Shown: in pieces, positions 1 to 9,507 of the stretch
How the letters are laid out: the number at the start of each line of letters is the position of its first letter
How positions within the stretch are numbered: the stretch's first letter is position 1
Assembly: GCF_014171595.1 (NCBI RefSeq)
Contig: NZ_CP050451.1
Coordinates: forward strand, 5,084,001-5,148,000
Source of the DNA: Massilia sp. Se16.2.3
GTDB lineage: Bacteria > Pseudomonadota > Gammaproteobacteria > Burkholderiales > Burkholderiaceae_D
Length of the DNA: 64,000 nucleotides
Reading direction: 5' to 3'
Program-made: the position numbers and the translations under genes
The notes under the pieces: generated by a model
Database searches by the model: none
What the model was told of the DNA's origin: nothing
What the model saw: only the letters and a program-made list of their open reading frames with translations

Positions 1-146
1 ACAGAAAAAATATGGATTGACAAATCTTTCATGTGATTGTAGCCGCGCAAGCTAGTCGGCGACGTTGCTTCTGAGCAGGCTGATGTCATAGCAACACATA
101 TAGCTGTCGTCATAATATAGTAGAGGAATATTTTAGATATTTTCAT
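1..146 (-). CDS. DUF3304-like lipoprotein, N-terminal part (cut by window edge)
   Basis: A start codon at 146 opens a frame that runs unbroken to base 1, giving 48 residues. They begin with a lipoprotein signal: a Lys-containing start, a hydrophobic stretch, and the lipobox-like M-T-S-A-C with Cys at residue 24. The mature part begins S-E-A-T-S-P and carries SLRGYNH...IHIFSV, which resembles the opening of DUF3304 proteins (G-Y-N-H-T followed by a strand ending F-S-V). It lies about 200 bp downstream of the DUF4123 adaptor on the same strand. Genes of this family are often seen beside vgrG loci, and an immunity or accessory role is only an inference. Base composition is clearly more AT-rich than the rest of the window. 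Confidence 0.6.
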   Translation of the reverse strand, partial: MKISKIFLYYIMTTAICVAMTSACSEATSPTSLRGYNHMKDLSIHIFS

Positions 147-348
147 CTCAATAATACCCGCATTGACAATTTTCGACCTTCGAACCCGTCGCCCCGCTGA
201 TAGTAACAACTGGGCTCGCCAATACTTTCATTTGGTTATAGCATCGCAAAATAACTTCAGTTATTGAATCGGCGCACGCCCATCATCACAGACACGCAAA
301 ATTATCGACCGGATGATGCGCAGGCACGTTTTTGTTAGTTTCTTCATC
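147..348. other. AT-rich spacer downstream of the adaptor gene
   Basis: About 200 bp separate the DUF4123 gene from the lipoprotein. No open frame with a credible ribosome binding site is visible. An effector gene would normally follow the adaptor here, and none is seen. Confidence 0.5.
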
Positions 349-1227
349 TCAGACAATCCCCGCATCAACAATCGCATCCCCTAAAGACTTGGTAGGCCAC
401 GCACGTTCCTGAAGAAGCAACTCAAGCTTTTTGTCAAAGTTACTTCTACCCGCAGTAAGGTATGCCGCCACAGCTAGCGCAAGAACATCGGCGCCGTCGT
501 TTACCTTACATCTTTTTGCCAATTCACAAGCACCTTTAATCATGCGATATCGCTCCGAAGCCAAACTATGCGGCGGCAAGATATCGCACATGGATTCTGC
601 AATTAAATTCATCAGCGCATCAGGATGCGATGCATCGAGAAACTCCTCGAGCTGTTCTTTTTTGATCGATGCTTTTTCTTGACCGTAGTGCAGTTCAGGA
701 ATATCACACGTTACAGAACGGCCTGACCTGTCGAAATACATCCAAACGGACACAGGACCGCAAAACGTCGCCCATTGATATGGGGTCAGCACGTGCGGCA
801 AATACGATAAAACCCTTGTGTCTGCGAAACGCAACAGCATCTCGTGGGCGTCTATGACGGATACCATGTGCATTGCACGCCATCTTGTGTTGATTTCATC
901 TAAGCTTTCCGTTGCACCAATGAAGCTAAGCATCGGTCGGCCTTGACAGTGTCTAATCAAGCCAGTGATTTTTGCACGAAGGTCGTCGCCGGAAGAAAGA
1001 GCGTATAGGCATGGCGCAGCGGCTTTCAAACCCTCTAATTCAGGAAAATCGTAACAATTGATGGCTGGTCGGAAATTCAGTCCCGTTGTGTGCTGACCGT
1101 AGTCGAATGCGGTATCAATCAATGCCGCCCAGTTCAACTGCGGCATTCCAGTTATAGTTTTAATTATTTCGTCAACGCTGCGAACGACGGGGACTTCATC
1201 GACAGAATGATAAATAGAGTTTTTCAT
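349..1227 (-). CDS. DUF4123 domain protein, probable T6SS effector adaptor (Tap/TEC type)
   Basis: This 292-residue protein is predicted to be a chaperone/adaptor that loads a type VI secretion effector onto VgrG. Residues about 70-165 show the DUF4123 pattern: a YALSSGDD opening strand, the segment FADTRVLSYL (about 134-143), then FCGPV (about 155-159), matching the family's R-F-x-D-x-R-V-L...F-x-G-P-V core. The C-terminal half (about 190-292) is not recognised. The start is taken at ATG 1227, which overlaps the vgrG stop as ATGA. A longer frame upstream would lie inside vgrG. The overlap implies translational coupling with vgrG. The cognate effector is not identified; the next gene downstream is a lipoprotein. 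Confidence 0.75.
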   Translation of the reverse strand: MKNSIYHSVDEVPVVRSVDEIIKTITGMPQLNWAALIDTAFDYGQHTTGLNFRPAINCYDFPELEGLKAAAPCLYALSSGDDLRAKITGLIRHCQGRPMLSFIGATESLDEINTRWRAMHMVSVIDAHEMLLRFADTRVLSYLPHVLTPYQWATFCGPVSVWMYFDRSGRSVTCDIPELHYGQEKASIKKEQLEEFLDASHPDALMNLIAESMCDILPPHSLASERYRMIKGACELAKRCKVNDGADVLALAVAAYLTAGRSNFDKKLELLLQERAWPTKSLGDAIVDAGIV

Positions 1228-4087
1228 GAAGAGACCATTGCAAGGGGCGAACCAGAACGTAAGGCCTTGAGCATGCACTCAATACAGACTGGCTCACTCG
1301 ATGGCATTTTTGGTAGCGGGTAATTTGACGACACAGGGCCGCTAAAACTCTTCTTCCCCGCATGCACCTTGATCTTCCCCGGACACTGCACCGTAATATT
1401 CCCGCCCTCGATCGTGATATTCGCCCCGCCCGCGGTCGATAAGCTGATCCGCTTAGCCGCCGCCCAATCGATATGCGCGTTTGCACTGATGACATCGACG
1501 GAATCACGCGCCTGCACTTTCAATTCATCCGCCTGCGCCTGGATATCGACGGCGTCCTTGGCCGTGATCACCTGCAGCCCGACACCGCCCTCGCCCGCTT
1601 TCACCGCTCCGCCGAGCACGCCAATCGCCTGGCCCGAGTGAACGCGTATCTGCCCACCTGTGACGAACTGCGTATCCTGGCCGCTCATCAAGCTCACGGT
1701 CTCGCCATTAGCCAGTTGCAGACTTTGCCCGGCATTCGCGCCGAAGCCGTCTTTCGCGGCAATGGCGATCAGTGGATCGGCGAAGTGCGGCAGCTTGCCG
1801 TCGCCGGCTGTGTTCTTGGCGGCGGCATCACCGAACGCAGCGTCGACACTGTTTGAACCGACCAGGCCCGACAGGGCCGTCAGCATCGCCTTCAAGGGCG
1901 CAGCCTTGTCATCGAGCAGGCTGGCATTGGCTTTGGCGGCGCCAGAATGGGACGCCAACGCCACCGTCTGGTGCGTCCGCGCGGCCGCGCTGAAGCTGTC
2001 GGCCAGCCTGGCCGCCTGTGCCAGCATCTCCGCCGCGCCGGCAGCTTCGCCGGCGGCATCGCGCGCGTCTGCGCCGTGCTGGATGCGGTAGCTCGACACC
2101 AGCAGGCCGGCGCCGGCGCGCACTGCGCCGCAGGCATCCGTACGCAGCTCCACGCCGACGCCGCGGAAGCTGCCGCGGTAGTTGTCGGCGGCATGGATCA
2201 GGTGGCCCAGGTTCAGCTCGGTAGCCCCATGGGTGCATTTGAGCTGGACACGTCCTGCCCATCGGTGTCGTCGAACAGCAGCTGGTTGTAGCCCGATCCG
2301 CCGAGCTCTTTGCTACGCAGGCCCCACTGGGCGGCGGCGTTGCGGTGGCCGGCGTTGTCGCCCGATGCGCCGTGCCAGGCCGGGCTGTTGCCGCCTGCGA
2401 GATTGCCCTGGCCTGAGGCGACATGGTCGTTGGCGGAGGCGAAAACATCCGCCCCCTTGTCACCGCGCACCCTTCCGCCCGGCGTCGGGGCGATTCCCCC
2501 TTCGCCCTGGCCGTTGTACAAGGCACCGACGACAATTGGACGATCGATGTCGTTCTCAAGAAATTGCACCAGTACTTCCTGGCCGATGCGCGGCAGGAAT
2601 TGTGCGCCCATCCCGCCGCCGGCCGATCGCTGCGCCACGCGTACCCAGCAGCTGGCACGGGTGTTCTCCTGCCAGTGAAAGCGGATGCGCACGCGGTCGA
2701 GGCGGTCGCAGTAGAGCTCGTCGGCGCCGTTCGGGCTGTCGTTACCGTCGGCGCCGATCACGATGGCGCTCTGCGCACCACGGGCCGTCGGTTTTGCGCC
2801 TGCACTGCCCTCGCCTGCCCGCTCGGGACGCCAGGGCATCTCCGCCGGTACCGCGTCGAAACAATTGGCGTAGCCGCTTTCACGCGCGTGGGCGATCACG
2901 AGTGCCAGCTCGTCGGAGACAGCGCCTGCCATCTCTTCCAACAGCTCCGGGATCGGCCCGAACAGCTCAGAGAGCGCCTGTTGCGCCTGTGGTGGCAGGT
3001 TGTTGACGCCGACACTGGTCACGCGCGATACCATCAATACCGGCGCCTCGCCCCACTGGCGCACCGGTACGCCCGTGACCGTGATCCGGGTACCGGCCCG
3101 CAGGGTGCGCACGCTCGAGCGGCCGTGCCAGACCTGGGCGCGCGCCTCGATCGCCTGCATCCGCAAGTCGGCATGGCGCTGCGCCTGTTCGCGGTTGGCG
3201 TAGGCATATTGGCCATCGGTGTCATACGATTCCAGATAGGGGATCTTGCCGCCCGTTTGCACCCGTGAGGGCGAACTTGCGGCGATCACTTGCCGGGCCT
3301 TGTAGTCGACACTCAGAACCGTCGTGAGCGAAGCGTGCAGGCGCCGCGCCAGCGTCAGCGACTGCACCGCGTCCTGGCGCTCGACCGCGCCGACGCGGTG
3401 AAAGCGGATGCCCCCGTCCTGCGCGCTGGTCGCGTCCTCCGGCATGGCGCGCGGATGGCTGCTGTCAGCGAAGAAAACAGCGCAGGACCCCTCTTCGCCA
3501 TCGGCATCCTCGAAGCGCCAGGCCAGCCCCTCCTCGGCCAATAAGCGGCGGATGAAGTCGAGGTCGGATTCGCGGTATTGGCAGCAATAGCTGCGCGGCA
3601 CTGCATCGCGCATGAAAGCGACAGCGTCGTCGCTCCAGCGCCATGTCGCCAGCGGCAGGTAGGCGCCGAGCACCTCGTCGACGATTTCGATGACGGACCT
3701 GTCTTGCCATACGCGGCTGTTGCGCACTTGGCCGAGCCGCCACAACCAGGGGCGCAGACGCAGGCGGTAGCGGGCGAAGCCGCCGTCGCTGCCCAGCATT
3801 GCGACCTCGGCGACGTCACCGTGAAAATAGTAGCGCGTGCCGTCGGCCAAGCTGATCGCCAAAGCGGCAGCGTGTCCCAGCAGGCCCGCGATGTCGATAT
3901 GCGCACTGGTCGACAGCACGATCACGTCGCGCGCGCCGGTAACTTGCAAGGCATCGGTGGCGACAAACGCCTCGACCAGCAATGCTTCCGTACCGAAGCC
4001 ATCGCCCATATGCAACTCATACAACCTGGTGCTGCTGGAAAACGCCGCCAGCGCGGTCGCGACTTGCTGCGTCAGCGAGATGCTCAT
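1224..4087 (-). CDS. vgrG: type VI secretion tip protein VgrG with DUF2345 extension (frame broken near 2254)
   Basis: VgrG forms the trimeric spike at the tip of the T6SS tube. The N-terminal part has the gp27-like region (YYFHGDVAEV, CCQYRESDLDFIRRLLAEEG). The gp5 OB-fold follows, with RVRIRFHW, SCWVRVAQ and LPRIGQEVLVQFLENDIDRP, then LYNGQG. The C-terminal part is a DUF2345 beta-repeat domain rich in V-x-I-x-A strands. The frame breaks near 2254 after LFDDTDGQ. Adding one G there restores GRVQL and joins the two frames into about 954 residues. The stop overlaps the DUF4123 start. No other T6SS structural gene is present in the window, so this looks like an orphan vgrG cassette. Confidence 0.93.
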
Positions 4088-4316
4088 GGATGGTAGTGCT
4101 CCGGGGTGGTGGCCTGCGATTGATCAGCCGTCTGAAAATCTCGGGATTACCGTTGCGCGCAACGAAAAATTGTCACGATACAAGCAGTCCTACTGGGAAA
4201 TTTTGCGAAAAATCAATACGGGAACCCCTGTCCACGGAGCGCAACAGCATCAGCTGAACGCTGCATTTTTGACAACGATGCTAGAGTTCCCACAAACACG
4301 CTCTGAAGGTCTTTCC

Positions 4317-4832
4317 GTGAAATACCTGCAAAAAATCGGCTCCATTGGCTACGTCCTGGTGGCCCTGCTGTTCTTTGTCTGCGGCTTCTCGCTGATCGTG
4401 CTGGCCGCGATGGAAATCTGGTCGGCATTGCATCCGGGCGATGGCAAGTCGATCCAGGACCGCTTCCGGCTCGTCCTCGAATGCGTGGGCCTCCTGACGA
4501 TCGCGGTGGCCGCGCTCGAGCTGGGCCAGACGGTGCTGGAGGAAGAGGTGCAGCGCGCCGTGCACGTCAGTTCGCCGACACGGCTGCGGCGCTTCCTGTC
4601 GCGCTTCATGATCGTGGTCGTGGTCTCGCTCGGCGTCGAGTGCCTGGTCGGCGTCTTCCAGTTCCTGCATACGAAGCCGGAACTGCTGCCGCATGTGGCG
4701 TCGATCGGGGTGGCGGCAGCCATTCTGCTGGCGAGCTGGGGCGTCTTCGTGCGCATGAACGTCGAGGCCGAAAAGCTCGAACCGGAAGCCATGCGTGAGG
4801 CGCAGGCGGAAGACCGGCATGTCGAGACCTGA
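4317..4832 (+). CDS. hypothetical inner-membrane protein
   Basis: This 171-residue protein has about four predicted membrane segments: residues 8-32, 50-70, 95-117 and 125-147. The tail is charged (EAEKLEPEAMREAQ). I chose GTG 4317 because GAAGG lies 8 bases upstream; the in-frame ATG at 4278 has no recognisable ribosome binding site. The family is not recognised. The gene stands alone between the divergent vgrG and tRNA-Lys, so context gives no functional hint. Confidence 0.65.
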   Translation: MKYLQKIGSIGYVLVALLFFVCGFSLIVLAAMEIWSALHPGDGKSIQDRFRLVLECVGLLTIAVAALELGQTVLEEEVQRAVHVSSPTRLRRFLSRFMIVVVVSLGVECLVGVFQFLHTKPELLPHVASIGVAAAILLASWGVFVRMNVEAEKLEPEAMREAQAEDRHVET

Positions 4833-4880
4833 TTCCATCCGTTACGGAATCGCTTATTAAACAGCTTGTTTACGAAGTCC

Positions 4881-4909
4881 TTGGACTTTCGCAAGAGTCC
4901 GGCTATAAT
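4881..4909 (+). promoter_or_regulatory. sigma70-type promoter of tRNA-Lys
   Basis: The -35 is TTGGAC (4881-4886) and the -10 is a consensus TATAAT (4904-4909), with a 17-base spacer. The -10 ends 12 bases before the mature tRNA, as expected for a short leader. Confidence 0.8.
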
Positions 4910-4921
4910 CTTGCCTTCTTC

Positions 4922-4997
4922 GGGTCGTTAGCTCAGCTGGTAGAGCAGCGGACTTTTAATCCGTTGGTCGCAGGTTCGAATCCCGCACGGCCTACCA
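4922..4997 (+). tRNA. tRNA-Lys (anticodon UUU)
   Basis: The 76-base cloverleaf has an acceptor stem of GGGTCGT pairing with ACGGCCT through G-U wobbles, and a D-arm AGCTCAGCTGGTAGAGC. The anticodon loop is CTTTTAA, giving anticodon TTT, and the T-arm is GCAGGTTCGAATCCCGC. CCA is encoded at 4995-4997. A promoter lies just upstream and a hairpin terminator just downstream, so it is a single-gene transcript. Confidence 0.96.
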
Positions 4998-5010
4998 AAG
5001 ATTCAGAGAA

Positions 5011-5037
5011 AACGCCAACCTCCGGGTTGGCGTTTTT
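5011..5037 (+). terminator. rho-independent terminator of tRNA-Lys
   Basis: A 10-bp stem AACGCCAACC / GGTTGGCGTT with loop TCCG is followed by a T tract. Confidence 0.9.
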
Positions 5038-5058
5038 GTTTCCAGCGCCGGCGCATCC

Positions 5059-5655
5059 ATGCCCCACACCCTCTCCTCTCCCGTGCATCACGAGCTCGTC
5101 ATCAAGAAGAGCCGCTTCATCGCCTGCGTGCAGGCCATAAGCGACCGGAGCGCGGCGCAGCAGGTCGTGGCCGGCCTGCGCGCCCAGCATCCGGGCGCCG
5201 CGCATGTCTGCTGGGCGCTGCTGGCGGGCGGACAATCGGCAGCCGTCGACGACGGCGAACCGAGCGGCACCGCCGGGCGCCCGATGCTGGACGTGCTGCG
5301 CCACCAGGACCTGGAAGGCGTGCTCGCCACCGTCGTGCGTTACTTCGGCGGGGTCAAGCTGGGCGCCGGTGGCCTGGTACGAGCTTACACCGACAGCGTG
5401 GCCCGGGCACTGCTGGGCGCAGAGAAAATCGCCATCGTGCGCCACGCCACCCTGCGCTGTAGCGCGCCCTACGCCATGGAAGGCATGGTCCGGCGGGAGA
5501 TCGACGCATCCGGCGCGAGCCTGCTGGAGGTGGCACACGGCGACGACGTCGTCTTCGCGTTCAGCCTGCCGGAGGGAGCCGCCGCCGCTTGCGTGGCGCG
5601 CCTGAACGAAGCCGGTCACGGGCGCATCGCCTGGCTGCGCGATGATGCGCCCTGA
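5059..5655 (+). CDS. yigZ: YigZ family (IMPACT) protein
   Basis: This 198-residue protein is of the YigZ/IMPACT type, whose bacterial members are linked to translation or ribosome-associated functions without a settled reaction. The UPF0029 N-terminal domain spans residues about 8-115. It has KKSRFIACV near the start, DDGEPSGTAGRPML (about 64-77) and VRYFGGVKLGAGGLVRAY (about 93-110), which are family hallmarks. The C-terminal ferredoxin-like domain (about 130-195) is also present. It is full length for the family. No strong Shine-Dalgarno precedes ATG 5059, but the family alignment supports this start. Confidence 0.92.
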   Translation: MPHTLSSPVHHELVIKKSRFIACVQAISDRSAAQQVVAGLRAQHPGAAHVCWALLAGGQSAAVDDGEPSGTAGRPMLDVLRHQDLEGVLATVVRYFGGVKLGAGGLVRAYTDSVARALLGAEKIAIVRHATLRCSAPYAMEGMVRREIDASGASLLEVAHGDDVVFAFSLPEGAAAACVARLNEAGHGRIAWLRDDAP

Positions 5656-5779
5656 GCGCCATCAGCCACACGAATACCCGACATCACGACTCGAAAGCTG
5701 ACCAAGCCCGCCAGGCGGGCTATAGTGGTCGGTTCCTCCGGCGCAGTCCGCCATCATCACGATTGTAAAGACACCTGTT

Positions 5780-6952
5780 TTGATCAAGAAAAGCCTGCTC
5801 CCACTGGCCCTCGGCGGCTTCGGCATCGGCATGACCGAATTCGTCATGATGGGTCTCCTGCCCGATATCGCGAGCGGCCTGGCGGTCAGCATCCCGCAGG
5901 CCGGCTACCTGATCACCGCCTACGCGATCGGCGTGGTGGTGGGCGCGCCGACCCTGGTCAGCCTGATGGCCAAGCGCCCGCCGCGTAATGTGCTGATCTG
6001 GTTCATGCTGATGTTCGCCCTGTTCAACGCGCTGTCGGCGCTGGCCCCGAATTTCGGCCTGATGCTGGTATCGCGCTTCCTCGCCGGCCTGCCGCACGGC
6101 GCCTTCTTCGGCGTCGGCGCGGTCGTGGCCAGCCGCCTGGCGGACGAAGGCAAGGTGGCCGCCGCGATGGCGACCATGTTCACGGGCCTGACGCTGGCCA
6201 ACGTGGTGGGGGTGCCGCTGGGTACCTGGCTGGGCCACAACATGAGCTGGCGACTGGTCTTCCTGATCGTGGCCGCGATCGGCCTCGTCACCGCCTTCAG
6301 CCTGAAGCAGCTGGTGCCCTTTTTTGGTGCCAACCCGAGCGGCGGCTTCCGCAAGGACCTGAAGATTTTCCGCAGCCGCGCCCTCTGGCTGGCGCTGGCG
6401 ATTACCTCGATCGGCACCGGCGGCTTCTTCGCCTGGTTCAGCTATATCGCGCCGTTGCTGACGGACGTGTCGCGTTTCGCGCCAGGGCAGATTCCGCTGA
6501 TCATGACGGTGGTCGGGGTTGGCATGACGGTGGGCGTGAACGTGGGCGGACGCCTGGCGGACCGCTTTGCGCCGATCCGCGCGATTGTCATCCTGCTGGC
6601 CAGCATGACCGCCCTGCTCCTGCTGAACGGCTTGCTGGCCGCGTCGCAGCCGACCATGCTGGTACTGGCTTTCGCCACCGGCGCCAACGCACTGGCGCTC
6701 GGCCCGCCGATCCAGATGCTGCTGATCGACCACTCGCGCGAAGCCGAGATGCTGGGCTCCTCGCTCGGCCAGTCCGGTTTTAATATCGGCAACGCCACCG
6801 GTGCCTTCCTTGGCGGCATTCCGCTGACGCTGGGGTATTCCTACGCCTCGCCGCAATGGGTGGCGGCGGGCCTGGCGGTGACGGGGATGGTGCTGTCGCT
6901 GGCCATGCTGATGCTGCGGCGCCCGCCGGCGCTGGCGCGCCGGGGACGCTGA
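5780..6952 (+). CDS. MFS transporter, DHA1 family (AraJ/arabinose-efflux-like)
   Basis: This 390-residue protein has about 12 membrane segments and the layout of a DHA1 drug/sugar proton antiporter. The N-terminus reads LALGGFGIGMTEFVMMGLLP, typical of AraJ/YdhP-like exporters. Motif A-like loops include GGRLADRFAP in the second half, and the first half has VSRFLAGLPHGAFFGVGAVV. The start appears to be TTG at 5780, since no in-frame ATG precedes the first membrane helix. Substrate cannot be deduced. The gene is monocistronic, convergent with the HDOD gene. Confidence 0.85.
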   Translation: MIKKSLLPLALGGFGIGMTEFVMMGLLPDIASGLAVSIPQAGYLITAYAIGVVVGAPTLVSLMAKRPPRNVLIWFMLMFALFNALSALAPNFGLMLVSRFLAGLPHGAFFGVGAVVASRLADEGKVAAAMATMFTGLTLANVVGVPLGTWLGHNMSWRLVFLIVAAIGLVTAFSLKQLVPFFGANPSGGFRKDLKIFRSRALWLALAITSIGTGGFFAWFSYIAPLLTDVSRFAPGQIPLIMTVVGVGMTVGVNVGGRLADRFAPIRAIVILLASMTALLLLNGLLAASQPTMLVLAFATGANALALGPPIQMLLIDHSREAEMLGSSLGQSGFNIGNATGAFLGGIPLTLGYSYASPQWVAAGLAVTGMVLSLAMLMLRRPPALARRGR

Positions 6953-6968
6953 CGACGCTGCGGGCGCT

Positions 6969-7778
6969 TCAGACCAGCGACGGTCCGCCGAGGGCGGCGC
7001 AGGTTTCCAGCGCTTCAGCGCGGATGGTGTCGAGCATCTCTTCGTCGAGCACGAAGTCGAGCGCGCTCTCGCCGTGCTCGGGCAGCGGTGCCGGTGCCGT
7101 GCCCAGCGGCGACGGGATCGGGGCGAAATGGTTCGCCAGCAGCAGCGTGTCGAGCAGGGTCGACGGCGGCATGCTGACCCAGCTGCGGCGCAGTTCGCCA
7201 ACCGCTTCGGCCACGGGCTCGGGTACCGCCAATTTCTTGAGCACCTCGAGGCCGACCACGTCCTCGCACAACTCTCCCCACTTTTCCGGATCGTCGTCCA
7301 GCAAGCCAGGGAATTCGTCGGCGCGCGAGAGCAGGTAGAAGCCACCCATCTCGTGGATGATGCCGGCAAACAGGGCGGTATCGACATTCACGCCGGTGAC
7401 GTGGCGTGCCATCGATGCGGCCAGCGCCGCCACGTGCGTGGTGTGCTGCCAGAGCTGCTCGGCCTTGGCACGCAGGCCGGGGTCATTGATGCGCGCGCCG
7501 AACTGGCGCACCACCAGGCTGGCAACGAGCGCCTGCAGGCGGCGGTAGCCGATGCGGGTGACGGCCGCGCGCACGTTGGTGACCGGCGGGCCGCCGCTGC
7601 CGCCAAAGGCCGCGGAATTGGCCAGGGCCACGGTACGGGCGGCAAGCTGCGGTTCGGCCAGCACGAGGCGGATCGTCTCGTCGAGCGGGCAATCGGGATC
7701 GTCGAGCGCGCGCTGCAGACGCAGCACGGCGTTCACGCTGGTAGGGAAGGAAATTTCACCGCGGGCCGCCTGGGCCAC
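6969..7778 (-). CDS. HDOD domain protein
   Basis: The HDOD domain is a catalytically degenerate relative of HD phosphohydrolases, used in signalling. This 269-residue protein shows the pattern FPTSVNAVLRLQRALDDP, LAEPQLAARTVALANSAAF and RIGYRRLQALVASLVVR. A partial HD-like core ALFAGIIHEMGGFYLLSRA (about 137-155) has H-E instead of the metal-binding H-D. The start is GTG 7778: a TGA lies three codons upstream in the same frame, which fixes the start. It is followed by no partner gene on this strand. Confidence 0.85.
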   Translation of the reverse strand: MAQAARGEISFPTSVNAVLRLQRALDDPDCPLDETIRLVLAEPQLAARTVALANSAAFGGSGGPPVTNVRAAVTRIGYRRLQALVASLVVRQFGARINDPGLRAKAEQLWQHTTHVAALAASMARHVTGVNVDTALFAGIIHEMGGFYLLSRADEFPGLLDDDPEKWGELCEDVVGLEVLKKLAVPEPVAEAVGELRRSWVSMPPSTLLDTLLLANHFAPIPSPLGTAPAPLPEHGESALDFVLDEEMLDTIRAEALETCAALGGPSLV

Positions 7779-7956
7779 GATGTATCAAAGGCTTCGAGTT
7801 TATTCACCCGAAAATTATACTCGCCTGCCGGCCGGGCTGGTGAGTATGCATTACGGATAGCCTGGAAGACCGGCGTCGGCGCGCAAGACGATAACGCGCG
7901 CAGGCCGGGAGGCCGCGCGCGTCGAAAGTGCGGCCGGCACGCATGCCGGCGCCGGC

Positions 7957-9225
7957 TTACTTGACCTTGATCGCGCTCTTCACGCTGGTCACGCCTTCGA
8001 CCGCCTTGGCCGCCTTGACGGCCTTGTCGGCTTCGGCCTTCGATTCGACGAAGCCGCTCAGCATGACCACGCCTTTTTCGGTCTCGACGTGGATCGCCAG
8101 CGATTTCAGCTCCGGCTCCTTGAAGATGCTGGCTTTTACCTTGGTGGTGATGGCCGTGTCCGACGCCGCCACGGCCGTGCTGCGGCCGGCGTCGCGGGTC
8201 TTGTCGGCAGCGGTGTCCGTCGCCTTGTCGGTCTTGTCGGCAGCGGTGGCCGCGGCCTGGCGCGTCTTGTCGCCGGTGGCATCGACGGCTTCCTTCGTGT
8301 TTTCCTTGGCATTCGAGGCGGCCTGGCGGGTCTTGTCGCCGACGTTCTCGACGGCGCTGCCGGTCTTGTCGGCGATCGTCGCGCCAGCGGCACGGGTACG
8401 CTCGCCCGCGCCTTCGAGCGCGTTCTCGGTCTTCTGCGCCACGGTCGAAGCGACCTGCTTGGTCTTGTCGACCGCGGTGGAAGCGACGTCCTTGGTTTTT
8501 TCTCGGCAACGGTCGCCGCTACCGTCTTGGTCTTGTCGACGGCGGTCGATGCGGCGTCCTTGGTCTTGTCGGCGGCGGTCGATGCGGCGTCCTTGGTCTT
8601 GTCGGCGGCGCGCTCGGTCGCGTTGTCGGCCTTGTTCACCAGCGCGGTGGCGTTGCCCTTGCTGTCGACCAGGCAGCCGGTTTCGGCGGCGCCGGCGACC
8701 TTCTCGCATTTCGCCACTGCCGCGGCCTTGACCGGATCCCCCGGTGTCGGTGCTGGCGATCAGGCCGGCGCTGCCGCTGGCGCCCACAGCGGTGCTACCG
8801 GCGCTGGCCTGGGCTTTGGTCGTGGCCTTGGCGTCGGCCAGCGCGGCGGTGCGCACCGACTTGGCGTTGTCGATGCAGCTGTCCTTCTCGGCGCCGTTCT
8901 TGGCGTCGCACTTGGTCTTGGCCACTTCATATTCGGCTTCGGCGACCTTGCTGCGTGCGCTGGCACGGCCCGCTTCCGAGTTGTTGTACTTCGCAATTGC
9001 CTGGGATTCGGTGCGGGCGCGCATCGCCTTGGCCTCGGCCATGCAGACGTCCTTGTCGTTGCCGCTCTTGGCATCGCACTTGGCCGTAGCCGCCTTGTAT
9101 TCGGTCGCCGCCTTCTGGGTTACGTTGCGGTAGGTCGCAGGATCGTGGTTGAGGGCGGCAGTGGGAGCGGCAGCAAAGCTGGCGCCGGCCGCGGTAGCCA
9201 GCAGGGTTGCGAGCAACGTTTTCAT
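7957..9225 (-). CDS. BON-domain secreted protein with Cys repeats and D-K-T repeats (two compensating frame breaks)
   Basis: This is a periplasmic protein of about 422 residues. A signal peptide (residues 1-19, ending FAA) is followed by three Cys-pair units spaced 9-11 residues: C-DAKSGNDKDV-C, C-DAKNGAEKDS-C and C-EKVAGAAETG-C. A long central region is built from A/K-rich repeats around D-K-T-K and is LEA- or apolipoprotein-like in character. A C-terminal BON domain (about 355-422; TTKVKASIF...LSGFVESKAEADKA) ends it. The frame is +1 shifted at a C run (8738-8742) and restored at a T run (8496-8501). Correcting both gives the continuous Cys unit and repeats. BON domains bind membranes or phospholipid, so an envelope-stress role is likely but inferred. 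Confidence 0.8.
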   Translation of the reverse strand: MKTLLATLLATAAGASFAAAPTAALNHDPATYRNVTQKAATEYKAATAKCDAKSGNDKDVCMAEAKAMRARTESQAIAKYNNSEAGRASARSKVAEAEYEVAKTKCDAKNGAEKDSCIDNAKSVRTAALADAKATTKAQASAGSTAVGASGSAGLIASTDTGGSGQGRGSGEMREGRRRRRNRLPGRQQGQRHRAGEQGRQRDRARRRQDQGRRIDRRRQDQGRRIDRRRQDQDGSGDRCREKTKDVASTAVDKTKQVASTVAQKTENALEGAGERTRAAGATIADKTGSAVENVGDKTRQAASNAKENTKEAVDATGDKTRQAAATAADKTDKATDTAADKTRDAGRSTAVAASDTAITTKVKASIFKEPELKSLAIHVETEKGVVMLSGFVESKAEADKAVKAAKAVEGVTSVKSAIKVK

Positions 9226-9507
9226 GGTGGTGTCCCTCTAGTTGAATGTTGTGATAACACCATTAAACGCCCCGCCCCGCCCATCATCTGTGCGACAACG
9301 AACACTTGCATGAAAAACCACATGGTGAGACGAACCGGCATCCATGCCTGCGGCGCGAGCGGCCGTCCACGTCCCCCGCGCAAAGCGGATCCGAAGGACG
9401 CGCCTGCCACTTCCAGAAGCAGGCACCATAGTCGTTCCATCCACGCCAGGCTCTGCCGGAAGGTCCGCGCGAGCGGCCGTGTTAACGTTCACAGAAAGGC
9501 CCATACC

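Noticed and set aside
5720..6968. Downstream extension of a minus-strand frame overlapping the HDOD gene
   Set aside because: It is shifted relative to the HDOD frame and antisense to the MFS transporter.
7733..8509. 258-residue minus-strand frame over the BON gene's 3' part
   Set aside because: Shifted shadow of the D-K-T repeats; the BON domain is read in the other frame.
8089..9507. Long N-terminal extension of the SDR frame
   Set aside because: It is the antisense of the BON gene. The dinucleotide motif starts right after ATG 9508.
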